NCBI GenBank assembly: GCA_036365515.1 | Contig: CM070873.1 | Location: 173,460,104-173,524,103, forward strand | DNA: 64,000 nucleotides | Direction: 5' to 3' | Origin: Torymus aiolomorphi | Taxonomy: Eukaryota > Arthropoda > Insecta > Hymenoptera > Torymidae | In this document: positions 1-10,496 of the stretch, one piece after another | Layout: every line of letters starts with the position of its first letter | Numbering within the stretch: the stretch's first letter is position 1 | Notes under the pieces: model-generated | The model's database searches: none | What the model was told of the DNA's origin: nothing | Seen by the model: only the letters and a program-made list of their open reading frames with translations | Program-made: the position numbers and the translations under genes

Positions 1-247
1 TCTCAACTCAGATTTTCAGAATTCAAAATGGCGGATCGAAACTGTCGGCCACATATTGAAATATTACTGTATTTTGTTGAAAATTGTATATAAGGAGTTT
101 TTGGAGTCGCTTATTACAAATCTGAACTCAGATTAAGAATATTCAAAATGTCGGATTCAAAGATGGTGGTCAAATATTGAAATATTATTAGATTTTGCTG
201 AAATTTGTATTACCTTGATACGGGATTTTTGGTTTCGCTGATTAGGA
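1..247. repeat. Two tandem copies of a ~120-bp AT-rich repeat
   Basis: Copies at 1-120 and 121-247 share the order: CTCAGATT, ATTCAAAATG, CGGAT, ATATTGAAATATTA, GATTTTG, and a TCGCTTATTA/TCGCTGATTA end. They probably continue to the left of the window. The same unit recurs in inverted orientation at about 735-1050. No coding potential is seen. Confidence 0.7.
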
Positions 248-439
248 ATCTGATATTATAATAAAATATTATAACAAAATATAATACAATTAGCTAAATA
301 TAAACTGAATTAGGTTTCTAAATCTAGAAATATTTATGATGTTTTTCTTTATTTAAAAAAAAAATTTTTTCTTTTTTTAAATTTGTTAGATATGTTCGAA
401 TAAAATTATGAAATATATTTACATGTAACAAAAGAATAC

Positions 440-625
440 ATATTTATGTTGTTCATGTAGGTTTATTATATAAAAAATGATTAACAATAATTTTATATGA
501 TTTTGGCATGTCTCATTATCATATATAATTATTATTATTTATTATATAAAACATAAGCACAATAAAATAAAAAATTCAACGCGCCCATAAGAGTACCTCA
601 ATGGTGGTGTGGAAAACTGTTAAAT
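440..625. repeat. Dispersed AT-rich repeat, copy 1 (copy 2 at 16503-16650)
   Basis: Both copies share TTATATAAAAAA, ATATGATTT, GGCATGTC and a conserved tail starting TTCAACGCGCC and running through AGTACCTCA, TGGTGGTGTGGAAA. Both lie upstream of a GGTGGAGGGG-type minisatellite, so the two parts probably belong to one repeat family. Confidence 0.65.
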
Positions 626-734
626 GTAATAAATAAAACTGAAAAACTTACTACGCAAGATATCTATAATGAATTATATGTAAAGAAGGAGTAGATAGAG
701 GGACCGGTGAAGCCGGTATGGATCGCACATGAAG

Positions 735-1050
735 CAGGGTGGATTTTGAATTTTGAAAATCTAAATTATAATTTATCCATTTAATAGCGAATCCAGATAC
801 TCTTTATACATAATTTGCAGCAAAATTCATTAATATTTCACCATCTTCGAATCTACCATTTTGAATTTTCTTAATCTGAATTCAGATTCGTAATAATCGA
901 CTCCAGAAAACTTCTATATACCATTTTGAACAAAATCCAGAAAAATTTCAATTTTTAACCACTGTTATGCGTCGTCATTTTGTGTTTTCAAAATCTGAGT
1001 TCAGATTCCTAATCAGCGAATCTCGAAATCCCTATATACAATTTTCAACT
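735..1050. repeat. Inverted copies of the ~120-bp repeat at 1-247
   Basis: On the minus strand this stretch shows the same blocks (AATCTGAATTCAGATT, CAAAATG, TCGCTGATTAGGAATC) as 1-247. About two and a half diverged copies are present. Together with 1-247 they make a large inverted arrangement around the dispersed repeat at 440-625. Confidence 0.65.
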
Positions 1051-1072
1051 AGATATCTATAAGAAATTAGTT

Positions 1073-1290
1073 GTAGTGGGGTAGGTGGAGGGATAGGTGG
1101 AGGGGGTGTGGAGGGTGGCGGGGCGTAGGGGGGTGGAGGAGCAGACACCCTTCAAAATAACGTAAAATTTGAAAGAATTTAATGGTAAAAATTGGCGGGG
1201 AGGTGGAGGGGTGGTGGAGGGGTTGGAGGAGGTAGGCACCCATTTTTGCCCTTACAACTATATAATATAGGATGATATATATACTCGCTC
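1073..1290. repeat. G-rich minisatellite (GGTGGAGGG type) with CTATATAATATAGG tail
   Basis: Repeated GGTGGAGGGG-like units are split by an AT-rich insert (CAAAATAACGTAAAATTT at about 1154). The array ends just before CTATATAATATAGG at 1258-1271. The same tail follows the G-rich array at 16970, and a related one follows the array ending at 15535. Open frames through it are low-complexity translations of the repeat. Confidence 0.7.
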
Positions 1291-1801
1291 CGCTCGTCAA
1301 CCCCCAACTTTGAAAAGTAAGACCTTGAAGACTTTGAACCTATTTATTTCCAAGGTAGTGATTTTTTTGAATATATAAGAGTACATTTACGCTATCAATT
1401 TTGATTTAAAAATCTTTTGTTGTATTTTATTTTTATTATTTTATGTATAAACTGAAACATAAGTAAATTTCGTATACCGATTTCATTTAGCTATTGATTT
1501 AGATCTCTTATAATATCGTTTAAACAATTTCTCATTTATTTAATACTATTATTGCTTATATTTTATGTTGTGAAATTTGTTTTTTGAATATATGAGCTTA
1601 ATCACTTTAAAAATTTTGATTTAAAAATCTTTTCTTTGATTTTATTTGTATTTTTATATGGATCAAATCGAAACTTAATTAAATTTTATATACAATTTTC
1701 AGTTAGCTAATTATTAAAATCTCTTATCATTCAAATAATTTCTCCTTTATTTTATACTTTTATTGTGTATATTTTATATTGAGAAATTTGGTTTTGGAAT
1801 A
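1291..1801. repeat. AT-rich spacer with two ~225-bp tandem copies
   Basis: Copies at about 1370-1594 and 1595-1800 share AATTTTGATTTAAAAATCTTTT, TTAGCTA, ATCTCTTAT and GTTGTGAAATTTG-like blocks. No gene is seen. The mariner element is inserted at the right edge of the second copy. Confidence 0.55.
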
Positions 1802-1803
1802 TA

Positions 1804-2540
1804 CCGGGTGTCCCATTTTAAAACCACCAGGCAAATATCTCGAAAACTAAGGGAGATGGAAAAAAAATTTTAATAACAAAGTTGTAGGGTTCAGAGTGGA
1901 CCAACTGATCGTGACCTTGGTTATGACCTTGAGGTCAATGATCAAGGTCATTTGAAGGTCAAATCGATTTTTTCAAATGGGAACCCCCACTTTTGACCTC
2001 GTAAATGGAAAGAGCGGAAAATTTTACGTTCCGATATGTCCTTGAGTCAAGGTCATGGTCATGGTCATGGTCATGGTCATGTTTAAAATCAAAATCAATC
2101 AACGCATCAAAACATTCCCATAATTAGGCATACGAGACAAATTGTTAAATACAAAAGTTGTAGGGTTCAGAGGGGCCCAACTGATCGTAACCTTGGTTAT
2201 GACCTTCCGGTCAATGATCAAGGTCATTTGAAGGTCAAATCGATTTTTTCAAATGGGAACCCCCATTTTTGACCTCGTAACTTGAAAGAGCGGAAAATTT
2301 TACGTTCAGATATGTCCTTGAGTCAAGGCCATGGTCATGGTCATGGTTAAAATCAAAATCAATCAACGCATCCAAACATTCCCATAATTACTTTGTAGGG
2401 TTTGGAGCGGCCCAACTGATCGTGACCTTCGTTATGACCTTGAGGTCAATGATCAAGGTCATTTGAAGGTCAAATCGATTTTTTCAAATGGGAACCCCTA
2501 TTTTTGACCTCGTAAATGGAAAGAGCGGAAAATTTTGCTA
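1804..2540. repeat. Left terminal inverted repeat array of the mariner element
   Basis: After about 60 bp of terminal sequence come three tandem units starting near 1881, 2153 and 2390. Each reads GTTGTAGGGTT, CCAACTGATCGT, TGACCTTGG, TGACCTTGAGGTCA, ATCAAGGTCA, CAAATGGGAACCCC, GACCTCGTAAA and AGAGCGGAAAATTTT in order. The first two end in runs of ATGGTC hexamers. The units are dense in AGGTCA half-sites. Confidence 0.85.
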
Positions 2541-2825
2541 TTTTTACTATTATCAATATTTACCAGAGTTAACCACTTATATCAAATAATAACAAAAGTT
2601 AATAAGTGTTGACCACCTGTATCCAATAGTGACCGGTAGTATTCAGCATTGATCGGTAATAGTCAAGAATTATTACTGTTTACATCAAATTGCTTTCAAA
2701 TTGAGCACACTTATATTGGCACAGAAAATTAAACTTTTTCGTTTTAAAATATTGTATAGTATAATAACATATTATTTCTTTTGTGGTGTGTTTTGATAAA
2801 TAATTGCATTTACAACTAAAAAAGA

Positions 2826-3888
2826 ATGCCTGACTATTCTGCTAATGAAATAGTTGACATTCTTCTTATTTTAGGAGAATGTCGACGAAACTATCGAGAG
2901 GCAAGCAGATTGTATCGTGTTCGGTTCCCTCAACGACAACATCCTGATCATACGGTAATACGTTGAACTGCGCGGTCGACAAGGAAACTTCGTTCGAAGA
3001 AGGAGGACACTGAATGAACACGATTATGAAAATAATCCTCGCTTTCTTGCTGTTCTAGCCATGGTACATTTAAATGTTCATGTCAGTTTACGGGAAATCG
3101 AGTTAACAATGGGTATTCCAAGATCTACGGCCAGTAGATATTTACGATATGCGCGTTACCATCATTACCACATTACTCTAAATCAAGCTTTAACTGTGGA
3201 AGATTATCGACGGAGAATAACATTTTGCCAATGGGCAACACAACAAATTACTGATGATGAAAATTTCTTTAACAATGTTCTTTTTAGCGACGAGGCTACA
3301 TTTCAGAGTACTGGTATGTTGAATCGCCATAATTGCCACTACTGGTCTCCTGTTAATCCTCATTGGATGCGTGAAGTTGATCATCAGCATCGCTGGAATG
3401 TAACGGTATGGTGTGGTATTATTAACGGATGTCTGATTGGACCTTATTTTTTTGAAGGTCACGTAACTCAACATACTTATTTACAGTTGCTGAGAGACGA
3501 GCTGCCACTCTTTGTAGAAAACGTTGACCTCCATACAAGGGCCAGAATGTGGCTACAACAAGATGGTGCTCCTCCACATTATGCCAGAATTGTCAGAGAT
3601 TTTCTTAATGAAAGGTTTAACGGTCGATGGATTGGTAGAGGAGGTCCCGTAGCATGGCCACCAAGATCTCCAGATCTGACATCTCCAGATTTTTATTTAT
3701 GGGGCTTCCTAAAAAATACAGTCTACCGCAACAGGCGAACTACAAGAGATGACATGATTCAAAGGATTACAGAAATCTGCTTAAGTATTCCACGTGAAGT
3801 ATTATTAAATACTGTTAGAAACTTTAAAAGGAGAATAGAATGTTGTCAACAAGTAAATGGTGCAACTTTTGAGCATCTTCTTCAGTAA
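2826..3888 (+). pseudogene. Tc1/mariner-type transposase, frameshifted near the N-terminus
   Basis: DDE/D transposase that would cut and paste the surrounding element. The frame opens at ATG 2826 (MPDYSANEIVD, DNA-binding region with a conserved ECRRNYREA stretch), shifts near 2950-2965, and then runs open to the stop at 3888. The catalytic region shows LFSDEATF (first Asp), WLQQDGAPPH (second Asp) and PRSPDLTSPDFYLWG (third Asp). I count 41 residues between the second and third Asp, the DD41D spacing described for rosa-like families, instead of mariner DD34D. The combined length of about 354 aa fits the superfamily. ATG 3061 lies inside the HTH region and is not the natural start. The element ends and TA duplication support the assignment; only the N-terminal frameshift is evident. 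Confidence 0.88.
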
Positions 3889-3965
3889 ATGGTGACCGAA
3901 ACACTTGGATCCTATGACTAAATACACATGAACGTGGAATTTTCCAATGAATTTTTAGCTGGCCT

Positions 3966-4160
3966 GATCATCCCCGACCTTGCCTTAACTGGCCGGGTCA
4001 TCTCCGACCTTGCCTTAACTGACCGGGTCATCTCCGACCTTGCCTTAACTGGCCGGGTCATCTCCGACCTTGCCTTAACTGGCCGGGTCATCTCCGACCT
4101 TGCCTTAACTGGCCGGGTAATCTCCGACCTTGCCTTAGGTGACCGGGTCATTTCCGACTT
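3966..4160. repeat. 30-bp minisatellite inside the mariner element
   Basis: Six or seven units of TGCCTTAACTGGCCGGGTCA plus TCTCCGACCT lie head to tail just downstream of the transposase stop. They read open on both strands (DLALTGRVIS on plus, ARSEMTRPVK on minus) because the unit length is a multiple of three. This is a repeat artefact, not a gene. Confidence 0.85.
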
Positions 4161-4261
4161 TGCTCTTAACTGCACGGAAACTGACCATAACTTTGACCAT
4201 GACCTTGACCCAAGGTCATATCAGAATTTTTCGGTTTTTCTATTTACCAGGTCAAAAGTGA

Positions 4262-4977
4262 GGGTTGCCGTTAAACAAAATTGATTTAACCTTCAAACGA
4301 CATCATCCTTGACCTCAAGTTCATGGTCAAGGTCACGATCAGTTGGGCCCCTCCAAACACTACAACTTCTGTATTTAACACTCGTATGCGTAATTATGGG
4401 AATGTTTGGATGCGTTGATTGATTTTGATTTTAAACATGACCATGACCATGACCATGGCCTTGACTCAAGGACATATCTAAACGTAAAATTTTCCGCTCT
4501 TTCCATTTACGAGGTCAAAAGTGGGGGTTCCCATTTGAAAAAATCGATTTGACCTTCAAATGACCTTGATCATTGACCTCAAGGTCATAACCAAGGTTAC
4601 GATCAGTTGGGCCCCTCTAAACTCTACAACTTTTGTATTTAACAATTTGTCTCGTATACCTAATTATGGGAATGTTTTGATGCGTTTATTGATTTTGATT
4701 TTAAACATGACCATGACCATGACCATGACCTTGACTCAGGGACATATCTGAACGTAAAATTTTCCGCTCTTTCCATTTACGAGGTCAAAAGTGGGGGTTC
4801 CCGTTTGAAAAAATCAATTTGACCTTCAAATGAACTTGATCATTGACCTCAAGGTCATAACCAAGGTCACGATCAGTTGGGCCCCTCTGAACCCTACAAC
4901 TTTTGTATTAAAAGTTTTTTTCCATCTCCCTTAGTTTTCGAGATATTTGCCTGGTGGTTTTAAAATGGGACACCCGG
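4262..4977. repeat. Right terminal inverted repeat array of the mariner element
   Basis: Inverse of the left array, with unit ends near 4372, 4634 and 4907. CCATGACC hexamer runs, TGACCTTGA and GACCTCAAGGTCA blocks recur. The arms are similar enough to fold into a long hairpin. Confidence 0.82.
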
Positions 4978-5113
4978 TATATGAACATATTTTTTAATAA
5001 ATATATGCAATAAATATATACACATATTTACTTATATAACTAATTGTTTTTTTTTTTAATTATCAAGAATTTCTTCCCAAACAATATTTTCAATTTCTAA
5101 TGAATTTTCTAAA

Positions 5114-6447
5114 TTATTTTGTATATATATATATATATGTGTAATCTGGATTTCTACATCGTGGTAAAGCAGCATATGATTGACCGTGTGAGAATAATTT
5201 CCTTTTGATGTATAACCCTACATAATCAAAACTTTGTCCCTGAGATTTATTAATGGTCATGCAAAATTCTAAAGTTAATGGAAACTGTTTTTTCATAAAG
5301 AATAAACGGTAATGAAGAAAATTCTCCGGTATTTAATGTAATTCTTGGAATAAAAAATCTATTACCTACTTTTTCTCCTGTTAATATTACTGCTTCAATA
5401 TTATATCTAAATAATTTGGTTATTTTAACTCTAGTACCATTACACAAACGTTCGTGTATACTCAAATTTCTAATTAACATAACAATAGCATTAACTTTTA
5501 AATCTAATTTATGAGTTGGCAAACCTTCATAAATATTGTTTAATGTCTCTATTGGAAAAAGTAGATGAATGTTGTCATCATTTTGATCAACAACTTTATG
5601 AGTCGCATAATCTGTACTATAATAAGTCTTCTTATCACCATTTAATAACATTAAAATTTTTTTATTCAAAAATTTAATGTCTTCATTATGAGGTTCTAAA
5701 AGAACACGATCATAATCATTTATTTTATTAATATTTTTATAAATTTCTAAGCAAACATCGTTATTTCTCCAATTACTAGGTATTATAAAAGGATTTATAT
5801 TACGGTCTCCAATTTGTAATAATAATTTTGAGAATTCATTATTCTGAGAACGAATATTGTGTTTTAATTTGAAAATTTTAAATAAATGCCAAAGTTCAGA
5901 ATATTTAATAGTGTCTTCAATTATAGCACTTCTAAATCCGTTTTTCATTACTGAGAGTATTTGTCGAAAATCACCTCCTAAAATTATTAATTTTCCCCCA
6001 AAAGCTAAATCGTTTGTACATAAATCTCTTAAAGTTCTGTCAATAATTTCTAAAGCTTTTTTGGGTATCATAGATGCTTCATCCCAGATTATAACTTCCG
6101 TTTCTCTTCATTTCTTTTTATCTGATTCTAATTTTAAAAAAGAATTTTCAATACTATTTAAATCTAATGGTAATCTAAAGGTTCTATGAGTAGTCTTTCC
6201 TTTGGGTAATAGAATAGACGCTATACCAGTCCAAGCCATTGATATAATATTTTTTCCTTTTAATACATAATAATAATTTAAAGTTTTATATAGAAATGTT
6301 TTACCCGAACCTCCAGGACCGTCTAAAAAATTTATTTTATTTATATTTTTTATAAGTTGTTTGAAAATAAATTTTTTATCTTCATTTAATTTTGTAAACA
6401 TATCTTCGACTATTTCCTTACTAATTGAAATTATTTTACTATCGTAT
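5114..6447 (-). pseudogene. Helitron Pif1-like helicase fragment (C-terminal half)
   Basis: Superfamily 1 helicase part of a Helitron Rep-helicase, the protein that drives rolling-circle transposition. Seen from 6447 downward: an entry block (KLNEDKKFIFKQL), Walker A GPGGSGKTFLYKTL (about 6320), TGIAS, Walker B IIWDEASM, LGGDFRQ, and near the end the Pif1/Helitron motif MTINKSQGQSFDYVGLYI (about 5250). There is an in-frame TGA just before the Walker B block (about 6105-6107) and a frameshift near 5290, so it is a pseudogene. The 3' end runs into a short TA microsatellite. The N-terminal Rep half is missing here but an apparently matching fragment lies at 10497-11807 on the other strand. Confidence 0.88.
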
Positions 6448-6989
6448 CAAAGGGCGCGGGAGCGCCCTGCTTGGCGAGTAAAAGAACGAAGTGACTAACG
6501 AGCAAGCGGGGCATTGACGCACCCTTTATTCTTTGGAATATTCCGCTCCAACCTTACTTTTTCCTATTCTTGATAACAACATTTTTTTACTCTTTATTTG
6601 AATACTTAAATGCATTCCATTAGATAGAATCTTTTATGTACTATCCATATCTGCAATTTCATGTTTCAAGATTCTTTCGTTTTCGTATACTTTTAATAGT
6701 AAATTTGCCCTCTCAATTTTCATCTCATTTTTTATTTTCTTCGTCGTCTTCGCGTCGTCGTCGTATTTTAATCCTATACCATATATACGTATGTATAGGC
6801 ACTATTAGACAGTGGTTCTACTTGTATCCGAGAGTGGCGCTATATACATTTTTCTACAGGGCTATATACACACACATTCGTAATCGTATCGACATAACCT
6901 CACGCATCTCTAATCTCTAATAAACAAAAACAATGTTATTATGAAATATGTATATACACAATATGTATATACTATCACGGATTAATATT
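6448..6989. other. Spacer with a GC hairpin, no supported gene
   Basis: A GGGCGC-GGGA-GCGCCC hairpin sits at 6452-6467 exactly where helicase homology stops. The rest is AT-rich with TCG-rich low complexity near 6740. An open frame at 6636-6920 has no recognisable domain and biased composition, so I do not call it. Confidence 0.5.
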
Positions 6990-7090
6990 TAAATTATATC
7001 AAAGATCTCAGAAAGTGGACTGATGAAAAGAATTTATTCATGAGCAGCATCAATGAGACAATAGTTTTTAGATAAGTATTTTAAAATATA
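6990..7090. repeat. Dispersed repeat also present at 50148-50230
   Basis: Both copies share GACTGATAAAAAGAATTT-like sequence, GAGCATC, GGGGCAATAACTA or its equivalent, and TTTTTAGATAAGTATT. It lies upstream of the inverted-repeat cluster. Confidence 0.5.
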
Positions 7091-7199
7091 CATTGACAGT
7101 AGAAAGCAGAGATCGAGATGTAGTTCTGTTTTTATTTTTTTAAGTACTGTCAGATCAGATTTTAGAAATTGAGTCTATCCCAACTATACGGCTACTACA

Positions 7200-9290
7200 A
7201 TACAAGAGTTTAGATAAGTATAATTTTCAAGTAATTTGTCACAAAGAGATTATCTCTCATAATGTAGGCTAAGCGAGAAGCTCCAAAACCTATTTCATTC
7301 ATCGTAAAGGATTTTAAATGTTATATGTTTGCAACATGACCAGTCGGATGAAGGCTTTTCTTGAGACAAAGTTTATATTCTGTGTATAATAATAAAAATG
7401 GTTTATAGTTATGATTTGAAAAGTATCAAACATAAAAATTTTCTAATTTTAATTATTTTAAAAAACAAGTTATTTCACAATGCCATTTCACAATAAAGTT
7501 TTATATTTTCTTACTTATCAAATCATAACTATAAACCATTATATGAAGAATATAAACTTTGTCTCAAGAAAAATCTTCACCCGACTGGTCATGTTGCATA
7601 AATAAAACATTGAAAATCCTTTACGATGAATGAAATAGGTTTTGGACCTTTTCGCTTAACTTATATTATGATTATGAGAGATAATGTCTTTGTGACAAAT
7701 TACTTGAAAATAATTCTAAATATTTTCGTCTTTTATAAATGGGTCATTTGATGTAAAATCAAAAACTGTTATATTCCTCTAACTTGTTAGCCTTACTGTT
7801 TGAGGTAAATATATATAATACACTATTGAAGAATGGAAGCAAAGTCGTTTACTAAACTCATCTACAGTCTCCTTATATTTAATTTATAGTTCTAGTTCAA
7901 AAAGTTGTACTTGAATAAAATATTTCAAGTAAGTCATTTGTTAAATGGTAAAAGCTTTACCAGATATGAGAAAAAGTAAAATTAACAAATTTTTCTTTTG
8001 GATCTTTTCAAATCATAACTATAAACCATTTATACAAAGAATATAAACTTTGTCTCAAGAAAAGCCTTCACCCGACTGGTCATGTTGCAAATCTAAAACA
8101 TTGAAAACCCTTTATGATGAATGAAATAGGTTTTGGAGATTCTCGCTTAACTTATATTATGGAAGATAATGAACTTTAATAACAAATGTAAAATTTGTTA
8201 ATTTTACTTTTTCTCATATCTGGTAAAGCTTTTAACATTTAACAAATGACTTACATGAAATAATTTATTCAAGTACAACTGTCTGAACCAGAATTATAAA
8301 TTAAATACAAGGATACTGTAAGCTGAGTTTAGTAAAGGACATTGTTTCCATTCTTGAATAGTGTATTATATATATTTACCAAACAGTAATGCTAACAAGT
8401 TAGAGGATTATAACAGTTTTTGATTTTACATCAAATAACCCCTTTATAAAAGAAGAAAATATTTAGAATTATTTTACATTAATTTGTGACAAAGACATTA
8501 TCTCTCATAATATAAGCTAAGCGAGAAGCTCCAAAATCTATTTCATTCATCGTAAAGAATTTTCAATTTTTTATGTTTGCAACATGACCAGTCGGGTGAT
8601 TCTTGAGAGAAAGTTTATTATATTCTTTGTATAAATGATTTGAAAAGTATCAAACATAACAATTTTCTAATTTTAATTATTTTAAAAAACAAGTTATTTT
8701 ACAATGCCATTTCACAATAAATTTTTATATTTTCTAACTTTTCAAATCATAACTGCAAACCATTTATACAAAGAATATAAACTTGGTCTCAAAGTCTTAT
8801 CACCCGACTGGTCATGTTGCAAACATAAAACATTGAATCCTTTACGATCAATGAAATAGGTTTTGGAGCTTCTCACTTAGCTTACATTATGAGAGATAAT
8901 GTCAAATGTGACAAATTACTTGCAATTAATTCTAACTATATATTTTCTTCATTCTTGAAGGGGATATCTGATGTAAAATCCAAAGCTGTTAATATAACAG
9001 CTATAAGGTATTTTCAATATATGGTTTTTGGTATATAACTAATTGAGTGAGGGATGTAAAATCCAAATTGTTAATAAGTATAATAGTTAGAGGAATACCT
9101 CTACTTATTTGCATTACTGATTGAGGTAAATATATAATAATACACTATTTAAAAATGGAAACAAATAGTCCTTTATTTTAATCATATAGTTCTTTATAGT
9201 TCTTCATTTTAATCATAGGTTCGAAAAGTTGTACTGGAATGAATTATTTCCATAAGTCATTTGTTAAAAAGTAATCATTACAACGGATAT
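7200..9290. repeat. Cluster of inverted AT-rich repeat copies
   Basis: A unit containing AAGCGAGAAGCTCCAAAA, TTTCATTCATCGTAAAG, GCAACATGACCAGTCGG and GGTTTATAGTTATGATTTG occurs forward near 7265-7425 and 8515-8650, and inverted near 7515-7675, 7996-8165 and 8740-8890. Neighbouring blocks (AGATATGAGAAAAAGTAAAA, about 7960 and 8195) are inverted as well. The result is several overlapping potential hairpins. There are no coding features. It looks like repeated self-insertion or inversion of one MITE-like family. Confidence 0.75.
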
Positions 9291-9339
9291 GGAAAAAAAT
9301 TCAAATTATTTTATTTTATTTACAATTATGAAGATAGTA

Positions 9340-9440
9340 ATGTTTATTTTTATAGCAAAACTTTCTACGAAAGTATAATATAAGGCAAGCATAAGGTGTT
9401 TCTGTAATATATAAAAATATGAATAAAAAACTTATACTCT
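9340..9440. repeat. Copy of the 41-48 kb repeat family
   Basis: AAAACTTTCTACGAAAGTATAATATAAGGCAAG-like sequence matches the block found repeatedly at 41185, 45345, 45680 and, inverted, at 47690 and 48240. Confidence 0.6.
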
Positions 9441-9807
9441 ATGAAAACGAATTCTAATAATAAATAATTATTTTCTTCTGACAATTTTATCTTACCGGTT
9501 CTATACAATAAATTAATTTGTCTATAAAAAGAAGAGTATATACACTATTATTATATATAGCAAAAGGGATTTCTTGATACAATGAAAGTGTCATTCCATT
9601 TTTTTTTTTACAAATACAGCAGCCTCACACGATGCAATTATCATCATGAACCCACACGAAAATAAAACCTATGAAATATGGTATCATCATTCTTTACCGT
9701 TATAAAACATTGTAATTATTATTGAAGCTCTTAGAAACTTGTGGAATCTCCCTAAAATAACACTTTTAAAAAAAGTAAAACTTTGGCGAGTATAAGTGTA
9801 TTTATAA

Positions 9808-10496
9808 TCTCTCTCCCTCTCTCTCTCCCTTCCTCTCTTTCCTCCTCTCTCTTTCTCTCCCTCTTTCTCCATCTCTCTCTTTCTCCCCCTTTCTCCCCCA
9901 AAGGAATATCATAGTTTAAAACAAACACATGAAAGAAGTGGAATCAATTATTATTTTATATAGACAAGTACATTTTTGTGACATAGAAATATGGAATTAT
10001 TTTCATAACAAAAAATCATAAGTACTACTAAAAATAAACTCATGAAACTGGTGGAATCAATTAAGTGCAGGCAAGTCAATTATTATAATAAAGAGAATTT
10101 TTAAAATAAAATTTGTTTAATATATATTTACTATAAAAATTTGTATAAAAAATAATTACGTCTAACAATAAATATTACAAAAATACTAACATAATAACTG
10201 TAATTGAAACACAAAAAGTAAAAAATTTTTGCGTAAATATTTTCGAAGTATAGATCATAGAAGTCACCACCCTCTAAAATAGTTTAACCATGAGCTGTTA
10301 TACATCATAAATTCATGTAAGTTTTTCTTACACAAGTCAATCTACCTATTATCTGCAAATATGAATTTTAATTAAACATCTTCTTAAACTGTTAATGTAA
10401 TTTTTTAAATTTTGGGAAATTTTCTTTTAAAGACAGAAGATACTTGCCGGACGCATCGTTTTGTAGTTCAAGGTGCGTAGGACAGGAATCGAAACC
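9808..10496. repeat. Direct repeat, left copy (CT microsatellite plus ~600-bp unit)
   Basis: Begins in CTCTCTCCCTC microsatellite, then runs through AAAGGAATATCATAGTTTAAA, GACAAGTACATTTTTGTGAC, AACTGGTGGAATCAATTAAG, GTCACCACCCTCTAAAATAG to ACAGAAGATACTTGCCGGAC and GCATCGTTTTGTAG. Near-identical sequence is at 11808-12497, and an inverted partial copy is at 12935-13258. The Helitron Rep fragment lies between the direct copies. Confidence 0.85.

Larger units (their letters stand above)
1804..4977 (+). mobile_element. Tc1/mariner-type DNA transposon with long repeated TIRs
   Basis: The ends CCGGGTGTCCCATTTTAAAA (1804) and its inverse (ending 4977) match over at least 60 bp and are flanked by TA at 1802-1803 and 4978-4979, the target duplication typical of IS630/Tc1/mariner. 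Inside are long inverted arms built of three tandem 240-270-bp units each, a transposase gene, and a 30-bp minisatellite. The length is 3,174 bp, larger than the 1.3-2.4 kb usual for mariner because of the arms. The transposase has a frameshift, so this copy is probably not autonomous. Confidence 0.9.

Noticed and set aside
3918..4284. Overlapping repetitive open frames on both strands
   Set aside because: They translate the 30-bp minisatellite of the mariner element; unit length divisible by three keeps them open.
6452..6467. GC hairpin as a Helitron 3' terminator
   Set aside because: No CTRR end at the right distance on either strand; it more likely marks a break point.
6636..6920. 94-codon frame rich in Ser, Arg and Tyr
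   Set aside because: Low complexity, no motif, no homolog recognised.
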